Assembly: GCF_900187065.1 (NCBI RefSeq)
Contig: NZ_LT906483.1
Coordinates: 3,286,001 to 3,350,000 of the forward strand
Direction of reading: 5' to 3'
DNA: 64,000 bases
From: Mycolicibacterium thermoresistibile
GTDB taxonomy: Bacteria > Actinomycetota > Actinomycetes > Mycobacteriales > Mycobacteriaceae
Position 1 is the first letter of the stretch. Every line of letters begins with the position of its first letter. Both the position numbers and the translations under genes were made by a program. Under the pieces are notes generated by a model that was not told the DNA's origin, searched no databases, and worked only from the letters and a program-made list of their open reading frames with translations. This document shows, piece after piece, positions 26,759 to 35,389 of this stretch.

Positions 26759-28108
26759 ATGTCCGCCGAGGCGGCCACCCCGACGTCCCGGGTGACGCCG
26801 CGCCGCGTCGCGGTGGCCAGCTTCATCGGCACCACGGTCGAGTTCTACGACTTCCTGATCTACGGCACCGCGGCGGCGCTGGTCTTCCCGAAGCTGTTCT
26901 TCCCCACCGCCTCCCCGGCGTCCGGCGTGCTGCTGTCGTTCGCCACGTTCGGGGTGGGGTTCTTCGCCCGCCCGTTGGGCGGCATCGTGTTCGGCCACTT
27001 CGGTGACCGACTCGGCCGCAAACGGATGTTGGTGTATTCGCTTGTCGGGATGGGCGTTGCGACCGTGTTGATCGGGCTGCTGCCCACCTACGCCCAGATC
27101 GGGATGGCCGCGCCGGCCCTGCTCACCCTGCTGCGGCTGGCCCAGGGGTTCGCCATGGGCGGCGAGTGGGGTGGCGCCACACTGATGGCGGTCGAGCACG
27201 CCTCGGCCGACCGCAAGGGGTTCTACGGCGCTTTCCCGCAGATGGGCGCCCCGGCCGGCACCGCGACCGCCACCCTGGCCTTCTTCGCCGTCTCCCGACT
27301 GCCGGACGGACAGTTCCTGTCCTGGGGATGGCGGCTGCCATTCCTGCTCAGCGCGGTGCTGATCGGGATCGGTCTGGCGGTCCGGCTGACGCTGACCGAG
27401 AGCCCGGATTTCGCTGCGGTGCAGGCACGTTCGGCGGTCCACCGGATGCCGATCGCGGAGGCGTTCCGCCGGCACCGGCGGCAGATCCTGTTGGTGGCCG
27501 GGGCGTACCTGTCCCAGGGTGTGTTCGCCTACATCTGTGTCGCCTACCTGGTGTCCTACGGCACGTCGGTCGCCGGGATCGACCGGACCGCGACGCTGTT
27601 CGGGGTCTCGGTGGCGGCGGTGCTGGCCGTGGTGATGTATCCGCTGTTCGGCTCGCTGTCTGACACTTTCGGGCGCAAACCGCTGTTCCTGGCCGGGGTG
27701 ATCGCGATGGGTGTGTCGATCGGCCCCGCGTTCGCACTGATCGACACCGGGCGACCGGCGCTGTTCCTGGTCGCCCTGGTGCTCGTGTTCGGACTTGCGA
27801 TGGCGCCGGCGGCCGGGGTGACCGGTGCCCTGTTCGCCATGACGTTCGACGCCGACGTGCGCTACAGCGGGGTGTCGATCGGCTACACGCTGTCCCAGGT
27901 GCTGGGATCAGCCTTCGCACCGACCATCGCGGCGGCCCTGTACGCCGCCACGGAGTCCAGCGGCTCGATCGTCGCGTACCTGATCGGCGTCTCGGTCATC
28001 TCCGCGGTCTCGGTGTGTCTGCTGCCCGGCGGGTGGGGCCGGACCGGCGACCAGCCGGCGACCGAGGTCCCCGCGTCCGTCCGGCCGATGGTTTCCGGGC
28101 CCGACTGA
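26759..28108 (+). CDS. MFS transporter of the metabolite:H+ symporter (MHS) type
   Basis: A 449-residue inner-membrane transporter with about 12 hydrophobic segments. The MHS subfamily is recognised by SFIGTTVEFYDFLIYG at 21-36, by GHFGDRLGRKRML between helices 2 and 3, and by RLAQGFAMGGEWGGA near 127-141. Characterised relatives carry organic acids such as shikimate, alpha-ketoglutarate or aromatic acids with protons. It ends the plus-strand unit SDR, ligase, small protein, transporter, with an 18-base gap. Uptake of the acid activated by the adjacent ligase is the natural reading. No ribosome site is evident before the ATG, so coupled translation is likely. Confidence 0.87.
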   Translation: MSAEAATPTSRVTPRRVAVASFIGTTVEFYDFLIYGTAAALVFPKLFFPTASPASGVLLSFATFGVGFFARPLGGIVFGHFGDRLGRKRMLVYSLVGMGVATVLIGLLPTYAQIGMAAPALLTLLRLAQGFAMGGEWGGATLMAVEHASADRKGFYGAFPQMGAPAGTATATLAFFAVSRLPDGQFLSWGWRLPFLLSAVLIGIGLAVRLTLTESPDFAAVQARSAVHRMPIAEAFRRHRRQILLVAGAYLSQGVFAYICVAYLVSYGTSVAGIDRTATLFGVSVAAVLAVVMYPLFGSLSDTFGRKPLFLAGVIAMGVSIGPAFALIDTGRPALFLVALVLVFGLAMAPAAGVTGALFAMTFDADVRYSGVSIGYTLSQVLGSAFAPTIAAALYAATESSGSIVAYLIGVSVISAVSVCLLPGGWGRTGDQPATEVPASVRPMVSGPD

Positions 28109-28196
28109 CCCCGTCTCCGCGCGCGTTTCACCTCCCGGCACCCCGGGTAAGGAGATGCCAGTGCCCACACCGGGCAAGGTGAACCGTGGAGGTGAG

Positions 28197-29042
28197 ATGT
28201 CTGTCGTTTCCGGCGACGTGACCATGGGGCTGAACGCCACTGTAGAAAAGCTGATCCGTAAGGCGCGCGCCAGCGGCGCGGACACCTGCGCGGTCCTGAC
28301 CGAGCTGACCCGCTCGGCGGTCGGCGACTGGCCGTCGATCCAGCACGCCGGGATCACCGTGGTCGAGGACGGCGACGTGGTGCGCTCGATCGCCGCGACC
28401 GACGGTCACGTGCTGGTGGTCGACAACATCGCGCGGCGGCTCTCGACCGGACCGGGCATCGATGCGGCGCTCGACGAGGATTCCTACCGGATCGACGATC
28501 TGCGCGCCGATTCCCGCTGGCCGCTGTTCGCGGACAAGGTCGCCGCCAGCACACCGATCCGCTCGGTGATCGCGATCCCCGTCGGAAATCCCATCCGGAA
28601 TCCCATCCGGAATCCCATCGCCTCAGCCGGCACGGTCCGGGCGGCGTTGAGCCTCTACTCCGATCTGCCCGGCGCCTTCGATGACGAGGTGGAGGCGGTC
28701 GCCGCGACCTATGCCGAGCACATCGGCCGTGTCCTGACGGCCCGCCGCGGCCGGCGCCGCGCCCCGGTCTCGGGCAGCGCCCGGGCGCAGGGATCTGTTC
28801 GCGGGCAGGACGCGATCGAAACGAGCAAAGCGCAGCTGATGAAACACTTCGGGGTGGATCCGGCGGCAGCACTCACGGTGCTGCTCCGGCTGTCGAGGGA
28901 GTGCAACCGGTCCCTCGAGGACGTCGCCCGGTTGTTGGTCGGTCCCCGCCCGGTGGCCGAGCCCCCGTCCCAGGCGACGGCGACGGCGACGCCGGACCAC
29001 GCCGGTGGCCGTCCTCCCGTGTGGGCCGAGGGCGCCGCATAA
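28197..29042 (+). CDS. GAF and ANTAR domain regulator (RNA-binding antiterminator type)
   Basis: A 281-residue protein with an N-terminal GAF sensor domain (about 15-175) and a C-terminal ANTAR helical domain (about 204-248, AIETSKAQLMKHFGVDPAAA). ANTAR domains bind paired hairpins in nascent RNA and prevent termination; in mycobacteria several such genes sit beside lipid and stress genes. The ATG at 28197 follows GGAGGTGAG; an ATG at 28155 has AAGGAG too close and is less likely. A tandem 12-base microrepeat inserts three NPIR-like units into the GAF domain. The tail after ANTAR is Pro/Ala-rich. It may read termination signals in the adjacent catabolic unit, but no target hairpin was identified. 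Confidence 0.82.
   Translation: MSVVSGDVTMGLNATVEKLIRKARASGADTCAVLTELTRSAVGDWPSIQHAGITVVEDGDVVRSIAATDGHVLVVDNIARRLSTGPGIDAALDEDSYRIDDLRADSRWPLFADKVAASTPIRSVIAIPVGNPIRNPIRNPIASAGTVRAALSLYSDLPGAFDDEVEAVAATYAEHIGRVLTARRGRRRAPVSGSARAQGSVRGQDAIETSKAQLMKHFGVDPAAALTVLLRLSRECNRSLEDVARLLVGPRPVAEPPSQATATATPDHAGGRPPVWAEGAA
28587..28619 (+). repeat. In-frame 12-base tandem microrepeat
   Basis: AATCCCATCCGG occurs twice, followed by a third partial copy, encoding NPIR-NPIR-NPI inside the GAF domain. Because the unit is a multiple of three, copy-number change would lengthen or shorten the loop without a frameshift. Confidence 0.85.
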
Positions 29043-29100
29043 CCCGGTTCATCCCCGAAACCCCGGACGCCGCGGGCAAACATGGTGTTGGATTCGGGAC

Positions 29101-29553
29101 GTGGCGGTATTCAGCCGGGCGCGAACCATTCCGGCCGGAACGGAGCGAATCTGGGAGCTGCTCGGCGACGTGGGCGCACTCAGTTCCTGGGCCCGCCTGG
29201 TCGACCACTCCTGTGTGCTGACCACGGGTCCGCACGGCGACCTCATCGGCACCACCCGGCGAGTGCAGATCGGCCGGACCACGCTGGTGGAACGGATCAC
29301 CGAGTTCGATCCGCCCCGGGCGCTGAGCTATCAGATCTGCGGTCTGCCGCCGCAACTGGGCAACGTCGTCAACCGGTGGGTCCTGTCCCCCACCGCCGGC
29401 GGCACCGTCGTCACTCTCACCACCACCGTCGAGTCCGGACCGGGTGTGCTGCGGCGGGCCGCCGCTGCGCTCGCGGCCCGGATGCCGGCCCGCCGATCCG
29501 CCGTGCTGCTCGACGATCTGGCGGACCGAATCACCGAGGAGTGCCATGTCTGA
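29101..29553 (+). CDS. SRPBCC (polyketide cyclase/dehydrase-like) family protein
   Basis: A 150-residue START/Bet v1-like fold protein, usually a small hydrophobic-ligand binder. Family features are the opening strand VAVFSRARTIPAGTERIWEL with a helix after it, LVERITEFDPPRALSYQI near 59-76, and a long C-terminal helix with DDLADRITEE. The GTG at 29101 begins the normal SRPBCC strand. A longer frame upstream reads as low-complexity sequence and has no ribosome site. It overlaps the sulfatase start by 8 bases, so the two are probably made together. Ligand unknown. Confidence 0.75.
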   Translation: MAVFSRARTIPAGTERIWELLGDVGALSSWARLVDHSCVLTTGPHGDLIGTTRRVQIGRTTLVERITEFDPPRALSYQICGLPPQLGNVVNRWVLSPTAGGTVVTLTTTVESGPGVLRRAAAALAARMPARRSAVLLDDLADRITEECHV

Positions 29554-31327
29554 CCGGTCCCGGCCTGATTCCGGTGGGCGTCCCGACATCGTCATCGTGA
29601 TGACCGACGAGGAACGCGCGATCCCGCCGTACGAGTCCGACGATCTGCTCGCCTGGCGTGACCAGACGCTCGCGGGCCGCCGCTGGTTCGACGAGCACGG
29701 CGTCACCTTCACCCGGCACTACACCGGTTCGCTGGCCTGTGTGCCCAGTCGGCCGACCATCTTCACCGGGCACTACCCGGATCTGCACGGAGTCACCCAG
29801 ACCGACGGGCTGGGCAAGAGCCACGACGACTCCCGGATGCGCTGGCTGCGCCGCGGCGAGGTGCCGACGCTGGGGCACTGGTTCCGCGCCGCCGGTTACG
29901 ACACCCACTACGACGGCAAGTGGCACATCTCGCATGCCGACCTCACCGACCCGCGCACCGGCCGTCCGCTGGCGACCAACGACGACGACGGTGTCGTCGA
30001 TCCGGCCGCGGTGCAACGCTACCTCGACGCCGATCCGCTCGACCCGTTCGGATTCTCCGGGTGGGTGGGCCCGGAACCGCACGGCGCCGGACTGGCCAAC
30101 AGTGGACTGCGCCGCGATCCGCTGATCGCCGACCGGGTGGTGGCCTGGCTGCGGGACCGCTACGAACGCCGGCGCGCCGGTGATCCCGACGCGCTGCGCC
30201 CGTTCCTGTTGGTGGCCAGCTTCGTCAACCCGCACGACATCGTGTTGTTCCCGACCTGGGCGCGGCGCAGCCCGCTCTCCCCCGGTCCACTCGATCCGCC
30301 ACCGGTTCCCCCGGCTCCCACCGCCGACGAGGACCTGTCCGACAAGCCGGCGGCGCACATCGCGTTCCGTGAGGCGTACTACTCCGGTTACGGACCGGCC
30401 TGGTTCGTCCAACGCACCTATGAGCGCAATGCGCAGCGCTACCGCGACCTGTATTACCGGTTGCACGCCGAGGTGGACGGTCCGATCGACCGGGTGCGGC
30501 GTGCGGTCACCGCGGGATCGCACAACGCGGTGCTGGTGCGCACCTCCGACCACGGTGAGCTGCTCGGCGCCCACGGCGGATTGCATCAGAAATGGTTCAA
30601 CCTCTACGACGAGGCCACCAGGGTTCCGTTCGTCATCGCCAGGATCGGTGATCGTGCGACCGAGGCGCGCACCGTGACGGCGCCCACCTCACATGTCGAT
30701 CTGGTCCCCACCCTGTTGGGTGCGGCCGGGGTCGACGTCGACGCAGCGGCCGCCCGCCTCGCCGAATCGTTCACCGAAGTCCACCCGCTGCCGGGACGTG
30801 ATCTGATGCCGGTCGTCGACGGCGCGCCCGCCGACGAGAACCGCGCGGTGTACCTGATGACGCGGGACAGCGTACTCGACGGCGACACCGGCGCATCCGG
30901 TCTGGCCCGGCAGTTGAACCTCACCGCGAATCCGCCCGGGCCCTTGCGGATCCGGGTTCCGGCCCACGTCGCCTCGAACTTCGAGGGTCTGGTGGTGTGC
31001 GTCGAGGAGGCCACCGCCGCGGGCGGCGCCGGCCACCTGTGGAAGCTGGTGCGCACCTTCGACGATCCGGCGACCTGGACCGAGCCCGGGGTGCGGCACC
31101 TCGCCGCCGATGGGCTGGGCGGACCGGCGTACCGCACCGACCCGCTCGACGATCAGTGGGAGCTCTACGACCTGACCGTCGATCCGATCGAAGCGGTCAA
31201 CAGGTGGGACGACCCGGGGCTCGACGAGCTCCGCCGGCATCTGCGCGCCCAGCTGAAGCAGGCACGCACCGTGTCGGTGCCGGAGCGCAACGAGCCTTGG
31301 CCGTACGTGCGCCGTCAGGCCCGCTGA
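29546..31327 (+). CDS. Type I sulfatase (alkaline phosphatase superfamily)
   Basis: A 593-residue sulfatase that would hydrolyse a sulfate ester. The formylglycine motif C-x-P-x-R is Cys65-Val-Pro-Ser-Arg69, which must be converted by a formylglycine-generating enzyme elsewhere. Metal-site segments are IVIVMTDEE (residues 15-23, with Asp-Glu where many have Asp-Asp) and TSDHGELLGAHG with Asp335 and His336. No signal peptide is visible, so it is likely cytoplasmic. Its length and the late domain suggest an aryl- or alkylsulfatase. It ends 21 bases before the tRNA-Leu. Paired with the SRPBCC protein, it could release an alcohol or phenol for the catabolic clusters to its left; this is inference. 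Confidence 0.85.
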   Translation: MSDRSRPDSGGRPDIVIVMTDEERAIPPYESDDLLAWRDQTLAGRRWFDEHGVTFTRHYTGSLACVPSRPTIFTGHYPDLHGVTQTDGLGKSHDDSRMRWLRRGEVPTLGHWFRAAGYDTHYDGKWHISHADLTDPRTGRPLATNDDDGVVDPAAVQRYLDADPLDPFGFSGWVGPEPHGAGLANSGLRRDPLIADRVVAWLRDRYERRRAGDPDALRPFLLVASFVNPHDIVLFPTWARRSPLSPGPLDPPPVPPAPTADEDLSDKPAAHIAFREAYYSGYGPAWFVQRTYERNAQRYRDLYYRLHAEVDGPIDRVRRAVTAGSHNAVLVRTSDHGELLGAHGGLHQKWFNLYDEATRVPFVIARIGDRATEARTVTAPTSHVDLVPTLLGAAGVDVDAAAARLAESFTEVHPLPGRDLMPVVDGAPADENRAVYLMTRDSVLDGDTGASGLARQLNLTANPPGPLRIRVPAHVASNFEGLVVCVEEATAAGGAGHLWKLVRTFDDPATWTEPGVRHLAADGLGGPAYRTDPLDDQWELYDLTVDPIEAVNRWDDPGLDELRRHLRAQLKQARTVSVPERNEPWPYVRRQAR

Positions 31328-31348
31328 CCGGCCGGTACCTGCGCCGTG

Positions 31349-31433
31349 TGGTGCGGGCGGGGGGACTTGAACCCCCACGTCCGAAGACAATGGAACCTAA
31401 ATCCATCGCGTCTGCCAATTCCGCCACGCCCGC
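31349..31433 (-). tRNA. tRNA-Leu (anticodon UAG), CCA encoded
   Basis: On the minus strand the 85-base sequence folds as a class II tRNA. The 7-bp acceptor stem GCGGGCG pairs with CGCCCGC, followed by discriminator A and an encoded CCA. The anticodon arm GATGGA-TTTAGGT-TCCATT places UAG at 34-36. A short variable arm (TTGTCTTCGGACG region) and the GGTTCAAGTCC T-arm are present. Its 3' end points towards the accessory catabolic region on the left. Confidence 0.95.
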
Positions 31434-31499
31434 AGCGCTCGCGATCGTACCGCCACTTCGCACGCAGGTTGTCGGTGGCAGCCGATACGCTGCGCTTCT

Positions 31500-31533
31500 G
31501 ACGCCCTTCGAATCCGAGACGCCCTTCGAATCC
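31500..31533. repeat. 16-base direct repeat with 18-base period
   Basis: GACGCCCTTCGAATCC occurs at 31500-31515 and again at 31518-31533. It lies in the 252-base gap between the tRNA and lprD, where I see no gene. It may reflect local slippage; no att-like match to the tRNA 3' end was found. Confidence 0.8.
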
Positions 31534-31673
31534 ACGACACCGAAGCGTCGCAGCACACGGTGATCGGTCGCGACCACTTCTCCCACCGGTGTGCGTCCAC
31601 CGCACAGCCACCGCGGCCCGGCTCGACGGGTTCATCGGACCGAAGGCCTGACACTCGATGAGGGGCGTCGCGG

Positions 31674-31679
31674 TACCGT
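31674..31679 (+). promoter_or_regulatory. Candidate -10 for leaderless lprD
   Basis: TACCGT ends 6 bases before the GTG of the LprD-like gene. This is the TANNNT-to-start distance typical of leaderless mycobacterial transcripts, where transcription begins at the start codon. Confidence 0.5.
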
Positions 31680-31685
31680 GGAGGC

Positions 31686-32078
31686 GTGTCCACTACGCGT
31701 CGTAGGAGACCGGCGTTGATCCTGTTGGTGATCACCGCCGCCGCGGGCTGCCTGGCACTGGCCTGGTGGCAGTGGACCCGCTTCGAATCCGCCTCGGGTG
31801 ATTTCCAGAATCTCGGCTACGCGCTGCAGTGGCCGCTGTTCGCCGGATTCTGTGTGTACGCGTACTTCAAGTTCGTCCGGTACGAGGAGTCACCACCCGA
31901 ACCGAAGCGAGACACCCCGACCGAGCTGCCCGCCGGTCTGCTGCCGGAGCGTCCCCAACCGGCCACCCCGGCCGACGACGCCGACGATGATCCGACGTTG
32001 CGGGAGTACAACGCGTACCTCGCTCAACTCGCCGCCCAACTCGCCGATTCCGACAAGCAGGACAGGACCAGTACATGA
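31686..32078 (+). CDS. lprD: LprD-like small membrane protein/lipoprotein
   Basis: A 130-residue protein matching the position and sequence of M. tuberculosis Rv1343c (LprD) as I remember it. Residues 9-27 form a hydrophobic N-terminal segment containing TAAAGC, a weak lipobox. QWPLFAGFCVYAYFKFVRYEE (48-68, quoted here only by its ends QWPL and YEE) forms a second hydrophobic stretch. The acidic C-terminus ends with DREY-type charged residues. The GTG start is supported by a -10 6 bases upstream. It overlaps the DUF3817 gene by 4 bases, as in M. tuberculosis. Function is unknown; lipid attachment is not certain. Confidence 0.8.
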   Translation: MSTTRRRRPALILLVITAAAGCLALAWWQWTRFESASGDFQNLGYALQWPLFAGFCVYAYFKFVRYEESPPEPKRDTPTELPAGLLPERPQPATPADDADDDPTLREYNAYLAQLAAQLADSDKQDRTST

Positions 32079-32422
32079 GCGCCCCCGACACACCGGCCCC
32101 CATCACCGCACCGATCGAGACCATCCGCAAGGCCCTACTGGGTTACCGGATCATGGCCTGGGCCACCGGTCTGTGGTTGATCGCGCTGTGCTACGAGATG
32201 GTGATGAAGTACGGCTACGGCGTCGAGGGGCTGAACTGGATCGCCGTCGTCCACGGCTGGGTGTACTTCGTCTATCTGCTGTTCACGGCAAACCTGGCGG
32301 TGAAGGTGCGCTGGCCGATCGCCAAGACCATCGGGGTGTTGCTGGCCGGCACCATCCCGCTGGTGGGTCTGATCGTCGAGCACTTCCAGACCCGCGACCT
32401 CAAGGCCCGCTTCGACATCTGA
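32075..32422 (+). CDS. DUF3817 integral membrane protein (Rv1342c-like)
   Basis: A 115-residue protein with three predicted membrane segments: AWATGLWLIALCYEMVMK, WVYFVYLLFTANLAVKV, and the stretch from IGVLLAGTIPLVGL. The DUF3817 family marks are YRxMAWxTGxWL and the VHGW turn. It is translationally coupled to lprD by an ATGA overlap. A second DUF3817 gene lies at 55.9-56.3 kb. Function of the family is not established. The arrangement equals Rv1343c-Rv1342c. Confidence 0.85.
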   Translation: MSAPDTPAPITAPIETIRKALLGYRIMAWATGLWLIALCYEMVMKYGYGVEGLNWIAVVHGWVYFVYLLFTANLAVKVRWPIAKTIGVLLAGTIPLVGLIVEHFQTRDLKARFDI

Positions 32423-32447
32423 GCGGCCGCGCCCGGGCCGGCGGCCG

Positions 32448-33872
32448 CTACCGGCCGGCGGACGTCACCGCCTCGACCGGCGCCGCCGGTGCGTCGTCGG
32501 CGACCTTCGAACGCGGAATCGCCAGCGCGATCAACGCGGCCAGCCCCGCCGCGCCCGCCGCGATCAACAGCGCGGCGACCAACGCCGGACGCGTCGGCAC
32601 CTCGTGGCCGGCGATGGTCGTCGTCATCGCACCGATCACCGCGCCGATCACCGCACTGGACAGCGACGTGCCCAGCGACCGGGCCAGCTGGTTGATGCCG
32701 TTGGCCGCCGCGGTCTCCGACACCGGGACCGCGGCGATGATCAATGTCGGCATCGACGCGAACGCGAAGCCGACCCCGACACTGGCCACCACCCCGAACA
32801 GGCTGACCTGCCAGGGCGCGCCCAGCAGCTGGGTGCCGGCGACGTAGGCGCCGCAGATGACGGTGCAGCCGACGCAGAGCGTGAACTTCGGCCCGAGCCG
32901 CGCCATCACCCGGGCAGCGATCGGCGCGGTCACCATCATCGCCAACCCACCGGGCGCCATCCACAGCCCGGCCTCCAGCATGGACAGGCCGAGCCCGTAT
33001 CCGGTCGAGGTGGGCAGTTCCAGGATCTGCGGGCCGACCAGTGACAGCGCGAACATCGCGAACCCGACCGAGACCGACGCCAGGTTCGTGGTCAGCACCG
33101 GCAGCCGGGCGGTGGTGCGCAGATCCACGATCGGCGACGGCGAGCGCAGCTCCCACCATCCGAACAGCACGAAGATCACCGCCGACGCGGAGAACATGGC
33201 CAGCGTCGTCGCGCTCGTCCAGCCCCAGCCGGCCCCCTTCGAGATGCCCAGCAGCAGGGTGATCAGCCCGGCCGCCAGCCCGAGCGCCCCGACCGGGTCG
33301 AACCGGTCCCGGGCCACCGGCGGCACGTGCGGCACCAGCGTGGTGAACACCACCATCGCCGTGAGACCCAGCGCGGCCGAGAACCAGAACAGCATGTGCC
33401 AGTCGAAGTTCTGCGCGATGAACGCCGACAACGGCAGTCCGAGCGCCCCACCCACACCCAGCGAGGAGCTCATCATCGCCATCGCCGACCCCACCCGGTC
33501 GGGCGGCACGCACGCGCGCATGACGCTGATGCCCAGCGGGATGATCGGCAGCCCGAACCCCTGCAGACCGCGCCCGAGCACCAGTGGGAGCAGCGACGTG
33601 GAGGTCGCCGCGATGAGCGAGCCGACCGTGAGCAGCGCCGCGCACGCGATCAGCAGCCGCTTCGGGCCGTACATGTCGCCGAGCCGGCCGAACATCGGGG
33701 TCGCGACGCAGGCGGTCATCAAGGTGGCGGTGATGACCCACGAGGCGTTGGTGGGGCTGGTGTTCAGCAGCCGCGGCAGCTCCGGCATCAGCGGAATGAC
33801 CAAAGTCTGCATCAACGACACGCAGATGCCGGCCGCCGACAGGGCAGCGATGAGGAGTCCGGGCCGGCGCAC
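32448..33872 (-). CDS. MFS drug/metabolite exporter (DHA2/EmrB-QacA-like)
   Basis: A 474-residue major facilitator protein with about 14 hydrophobic segments. Motif A appears as GRLGDMYGPKRLLIA after helix 2, and motif C-like glycines occur in GVGGALGLPLSAF. This layout fits proton-driven multidrug or metabolite efflux. The start is uncertain: a GTG at 33872 begins MRRPGLLIAALSAAG after AAGGGG, whereas the open frame continues upstream through rdgB and must be artefactual there. A strikingly AT-rich TATATAAAATTTT stretch (33899-33911) in front probably holds its promoter. It is an insertion relative to the remembered M. tuberculosis order between rdgB and the Rv1342c gene. Confidence 0.8.
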   Translation of the reverse strand: MRRPGLLIAALSAAGICVSLMQTLVIPLMPELPRLLNTSPTNASWVITATLMTACVATPMFGRLGDMYGPKRLLIACAALLTVGSLIAATSTSLLPLVLGRGLQGFGLPIIPLGISVMRACVPPDRVGSAMAMMSSSLGVGGALGLPLSAFIAQNFDWHMLFWFSAALGLTAMVVFTTLVPHVPPVARDRFDPVGALGLAAGLITLLLGISKGAGWGWTSATTLAMFSASAVIFVLFGWWELRSPSPIVDLRTTARLPVLTTNLASVSVGFAMFALSLVGPQILELPTSTGYGLGLSMLEAGLWMAPGGLAMMVTAPIAARVMARLGPKFTLCVGCTVICGAYVAGTQLLGAPWQVSLFGVVASVGVGFAFASMPTLIIAAVPVSETAAANGINQLARSLGTSLSSAVIGAVIGAMTTTIAGHEVPTRPALVAALLIAAGAAGLAALIALAIPRSKVADDAPAAPVEAVTSAGR

Positions 33873-33925
33873 GACCGGCAGCTTACCCCTTAGATTGCCT
33901 ATATAAAATTTTTCGTCCGGGTGAA

Positions 33926-34549
33926 TCAGCTCACCAGCCTGCGCAGCGCGGGAACCAGCTGCGCCAACGCGCGGCCGCGGTGCGAGGCGGCGTCCTTCTC
34001 GGCGGGCGACAATTCGGCGGCCGTGCGGGTCTCCCCCGCCGGGATGAACACCGGGTCGTACCCGAAGCCGCCGTCCCCGCGCGGCTGCCGGGCGATGCGG
34101 CCCGGCCACACCCCCCGCACCACCACGTGGTCCTCGTCGCCGGGACCGTACACCAGCGCACACGCCGACACGAACGCCGCACCGCGCCGCCCGTCGGGCA
34201 CATCGGCCAGTTGGGCGAGCAGCAGATCGGTGTTGGCCCGGTCCCGGGTCGCCGCGTCGCCTGCGGTCGCCGACCACCGCGCCGACAGCACCCCGGGCAT
34301 CCCGTTGAGGGCGTCGACCTCCAACCCGGAATCGTCGGCGACGGTGGGCAGTCCGGTGGCGCGGAACGCGTCGCGGGCCTTCGCCAGCGCGTTCTCCTCG
34401 AAGGTGGCGCCGGTCTCGGGCGCGTCCTCGAACGGCGGCACATCGTCGAGGGACAGCAGGCTGAGCCCGGTGAGCCCGGCCGCGTCCAGCACCCGGTGCA
34501 GTTCGGCCAGCTTCTTACGGTTGCGGGTGGCCACCAGGAGCCGGGTCAT
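33926..34549 (-). CDS. rdgB: RdgB/HAM1 non-canonical purine NTP pyrophosphatase
   Basis: A 207-residue Maf/HAM1-fold enzyme that hydrolyses ITP, dITP and XTP to monophosphates, keeping deaminated purines out of DNA and RNA. The substrate loop TRNRKKLAEL (8-17) and the conserved FEENALAKARDA (50-61) and ADDSGLEVDALNG (71-83) contain the metal- and base-contacting residues. GDGGFGYDPVF and SHRGRAL close the active site. It follows rphA by 3 bases and ends the long minus-strand run from clpS. The pairing rphA-rdgB is the same as Rv1340-Rv1341. Confidence 0.93.
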   Translation of the reverse strand: MTRLLVATRNRKKLAELHRVLDAAGLTGLSLLSLDDVPPFEDAPETGATFEENALAKARDAFRATGLPTVADDSGLEVDALNGMPGVLSARWSATAGDAATRDRANTDLLLAQLADVPDGRRGAAFVSACALVYGPGDEDHVVVRGVWPGRIARQPRGDGGFGYDPVFIPAGETRTAAELSPAEKDAASHRGRALAQLVPALRRLVS

Positions 34550-34552
34550 CGA

Positions 34553-35335
34553 TCAGCTTCCGAACGCCTTCTTCGGCGGCGACGTCGGCGCCGGCAGCAC
34601 CCCGGGGTACGGCAGTTCGAGGGCCTCGCGCTGCACGGCAAACAGCTGATCGCATGCCGCCAGCGCGGCATCGAGCATCTTGTCCAGCGTCGAGCGCGGG
34701 AACGTCGCGCCCTCCCCGGTGCCCTGGACCTCCACCAGCGTGCCGGTGTCGGTGGCCACGACGTTCATGTCCACCTCGGCGCGGGCGTCCTCCGAGTACG
34801 GCAGGTCCACCCGGACCCGGCCGTCGACCACGCCGACGCTGATCGCCGCGATCGCACAGGACAGCGGCCACGGGTCGGACAGTTTCTCGGCGGCCGCCAG
34901 GTAGGTCACCGCATCGGCCAGGGCGACATAGGCGCCGGTGATCGCCGCGGTGCGGGTGCCGCCGTCGGCCTGCAGCACATCGCAGTCGATCGCGATCGTG
35001 TTCTCGCCCAAGGCGTTCAAGTCGATACAGGCGCGCAGCGACCGGCCGATCAACCGGCTGATCTCCTGGGTGCGGCCACCCAGCCGGCCCTTCACCGACT
35101 CCCGGTCGGAGCGTTCGTGGGTGGCCGCCGGCAGCATCGCGTATTCGGCGGTCAGCCATCCCTGTCCGGAACCCTTGCGCCACCGCGGCACACCTTCGAG
35201 CACACTGGCCGTACACAGCACCCGGGTGTGCCCGAACTCCACCAGCACCGAACCGGCGGGGTGTGAGGTGTAACCACGGGTGATGACCACCGGCCTCAGC
35301 TCATCGTCGAGCCGGCCGTCTTCTCGTCTGGACAC
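34553..35335 (-). CDS. rphA: Ribonuclease PH
   Basis: A 260-residue phosphate-dependent 3'-5' exoribonuclease that trims tRNA 3' ends. Marks are [14 protein letters not shown] (28-41), [16 protein letters not shown] (64-79) with the conserved arginine patch, [15 protein letters not shown], and the phosphate-site segment [11 protein letters not shown] followed by [11 protein letters not shown]. It has a GTG start (MSRREDGR). It lies between the phosphodiesterase and rdgB. The gap to the upstream phosphodiesterase stop is 54 bases and contains a small hairpin. Confidence 0.94.
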   Translation of the reverse strand: MSRREDGRLDDELRPVVITRGYTSHPAGSVLVEFGHTRVLCTASVLEGVPRWRKGSGQGWLTAEYAMLPAATHERSDRESVKGRLGGRTQEISRLIGRSLRACIDLNALGENTIAIDCDVLQADGGTRTAAITGAYVALADAVTYLAAAEKLSDPWPLSCAIAAISVGVVDGRVRVDLPYSEDARAEVDMNVVATDTGTLVEVQGTGEGATFPRSTLDKMLDAALAACDQLFAVQREALELPYPGVLPAPTSPPKKAFGS

Positions 35336-35372
35336 GGAGCCAACCCTAATGGTTCGAGCCGGATCGGTTCGA

Positions 35373-35389
35373 GTCCGAGCGGCTCGGAC
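35373..35389 (-). terminator. Small hairpin between phosphodiesterase gene and rphA
   Basis: GTCCGAG and CTCGGAC form a perfect 7-base stem with a CGG loop, directly after the phosphodiesterase stop and 38 bases before rphA. With no T-run and an operon continuing downstream, it may be an mRNA processing or attenuation structure rather than a terminator. Confidence 0.35.

Noticed and set aside
33873..34277. Longer N-terminus for the MFS exporter
   Set aside because: The upstream part overlaps rdgB in another frame and crosses the AT-rich promoter-like stretch; the first membrane helix begins right after the GTG at 33872.
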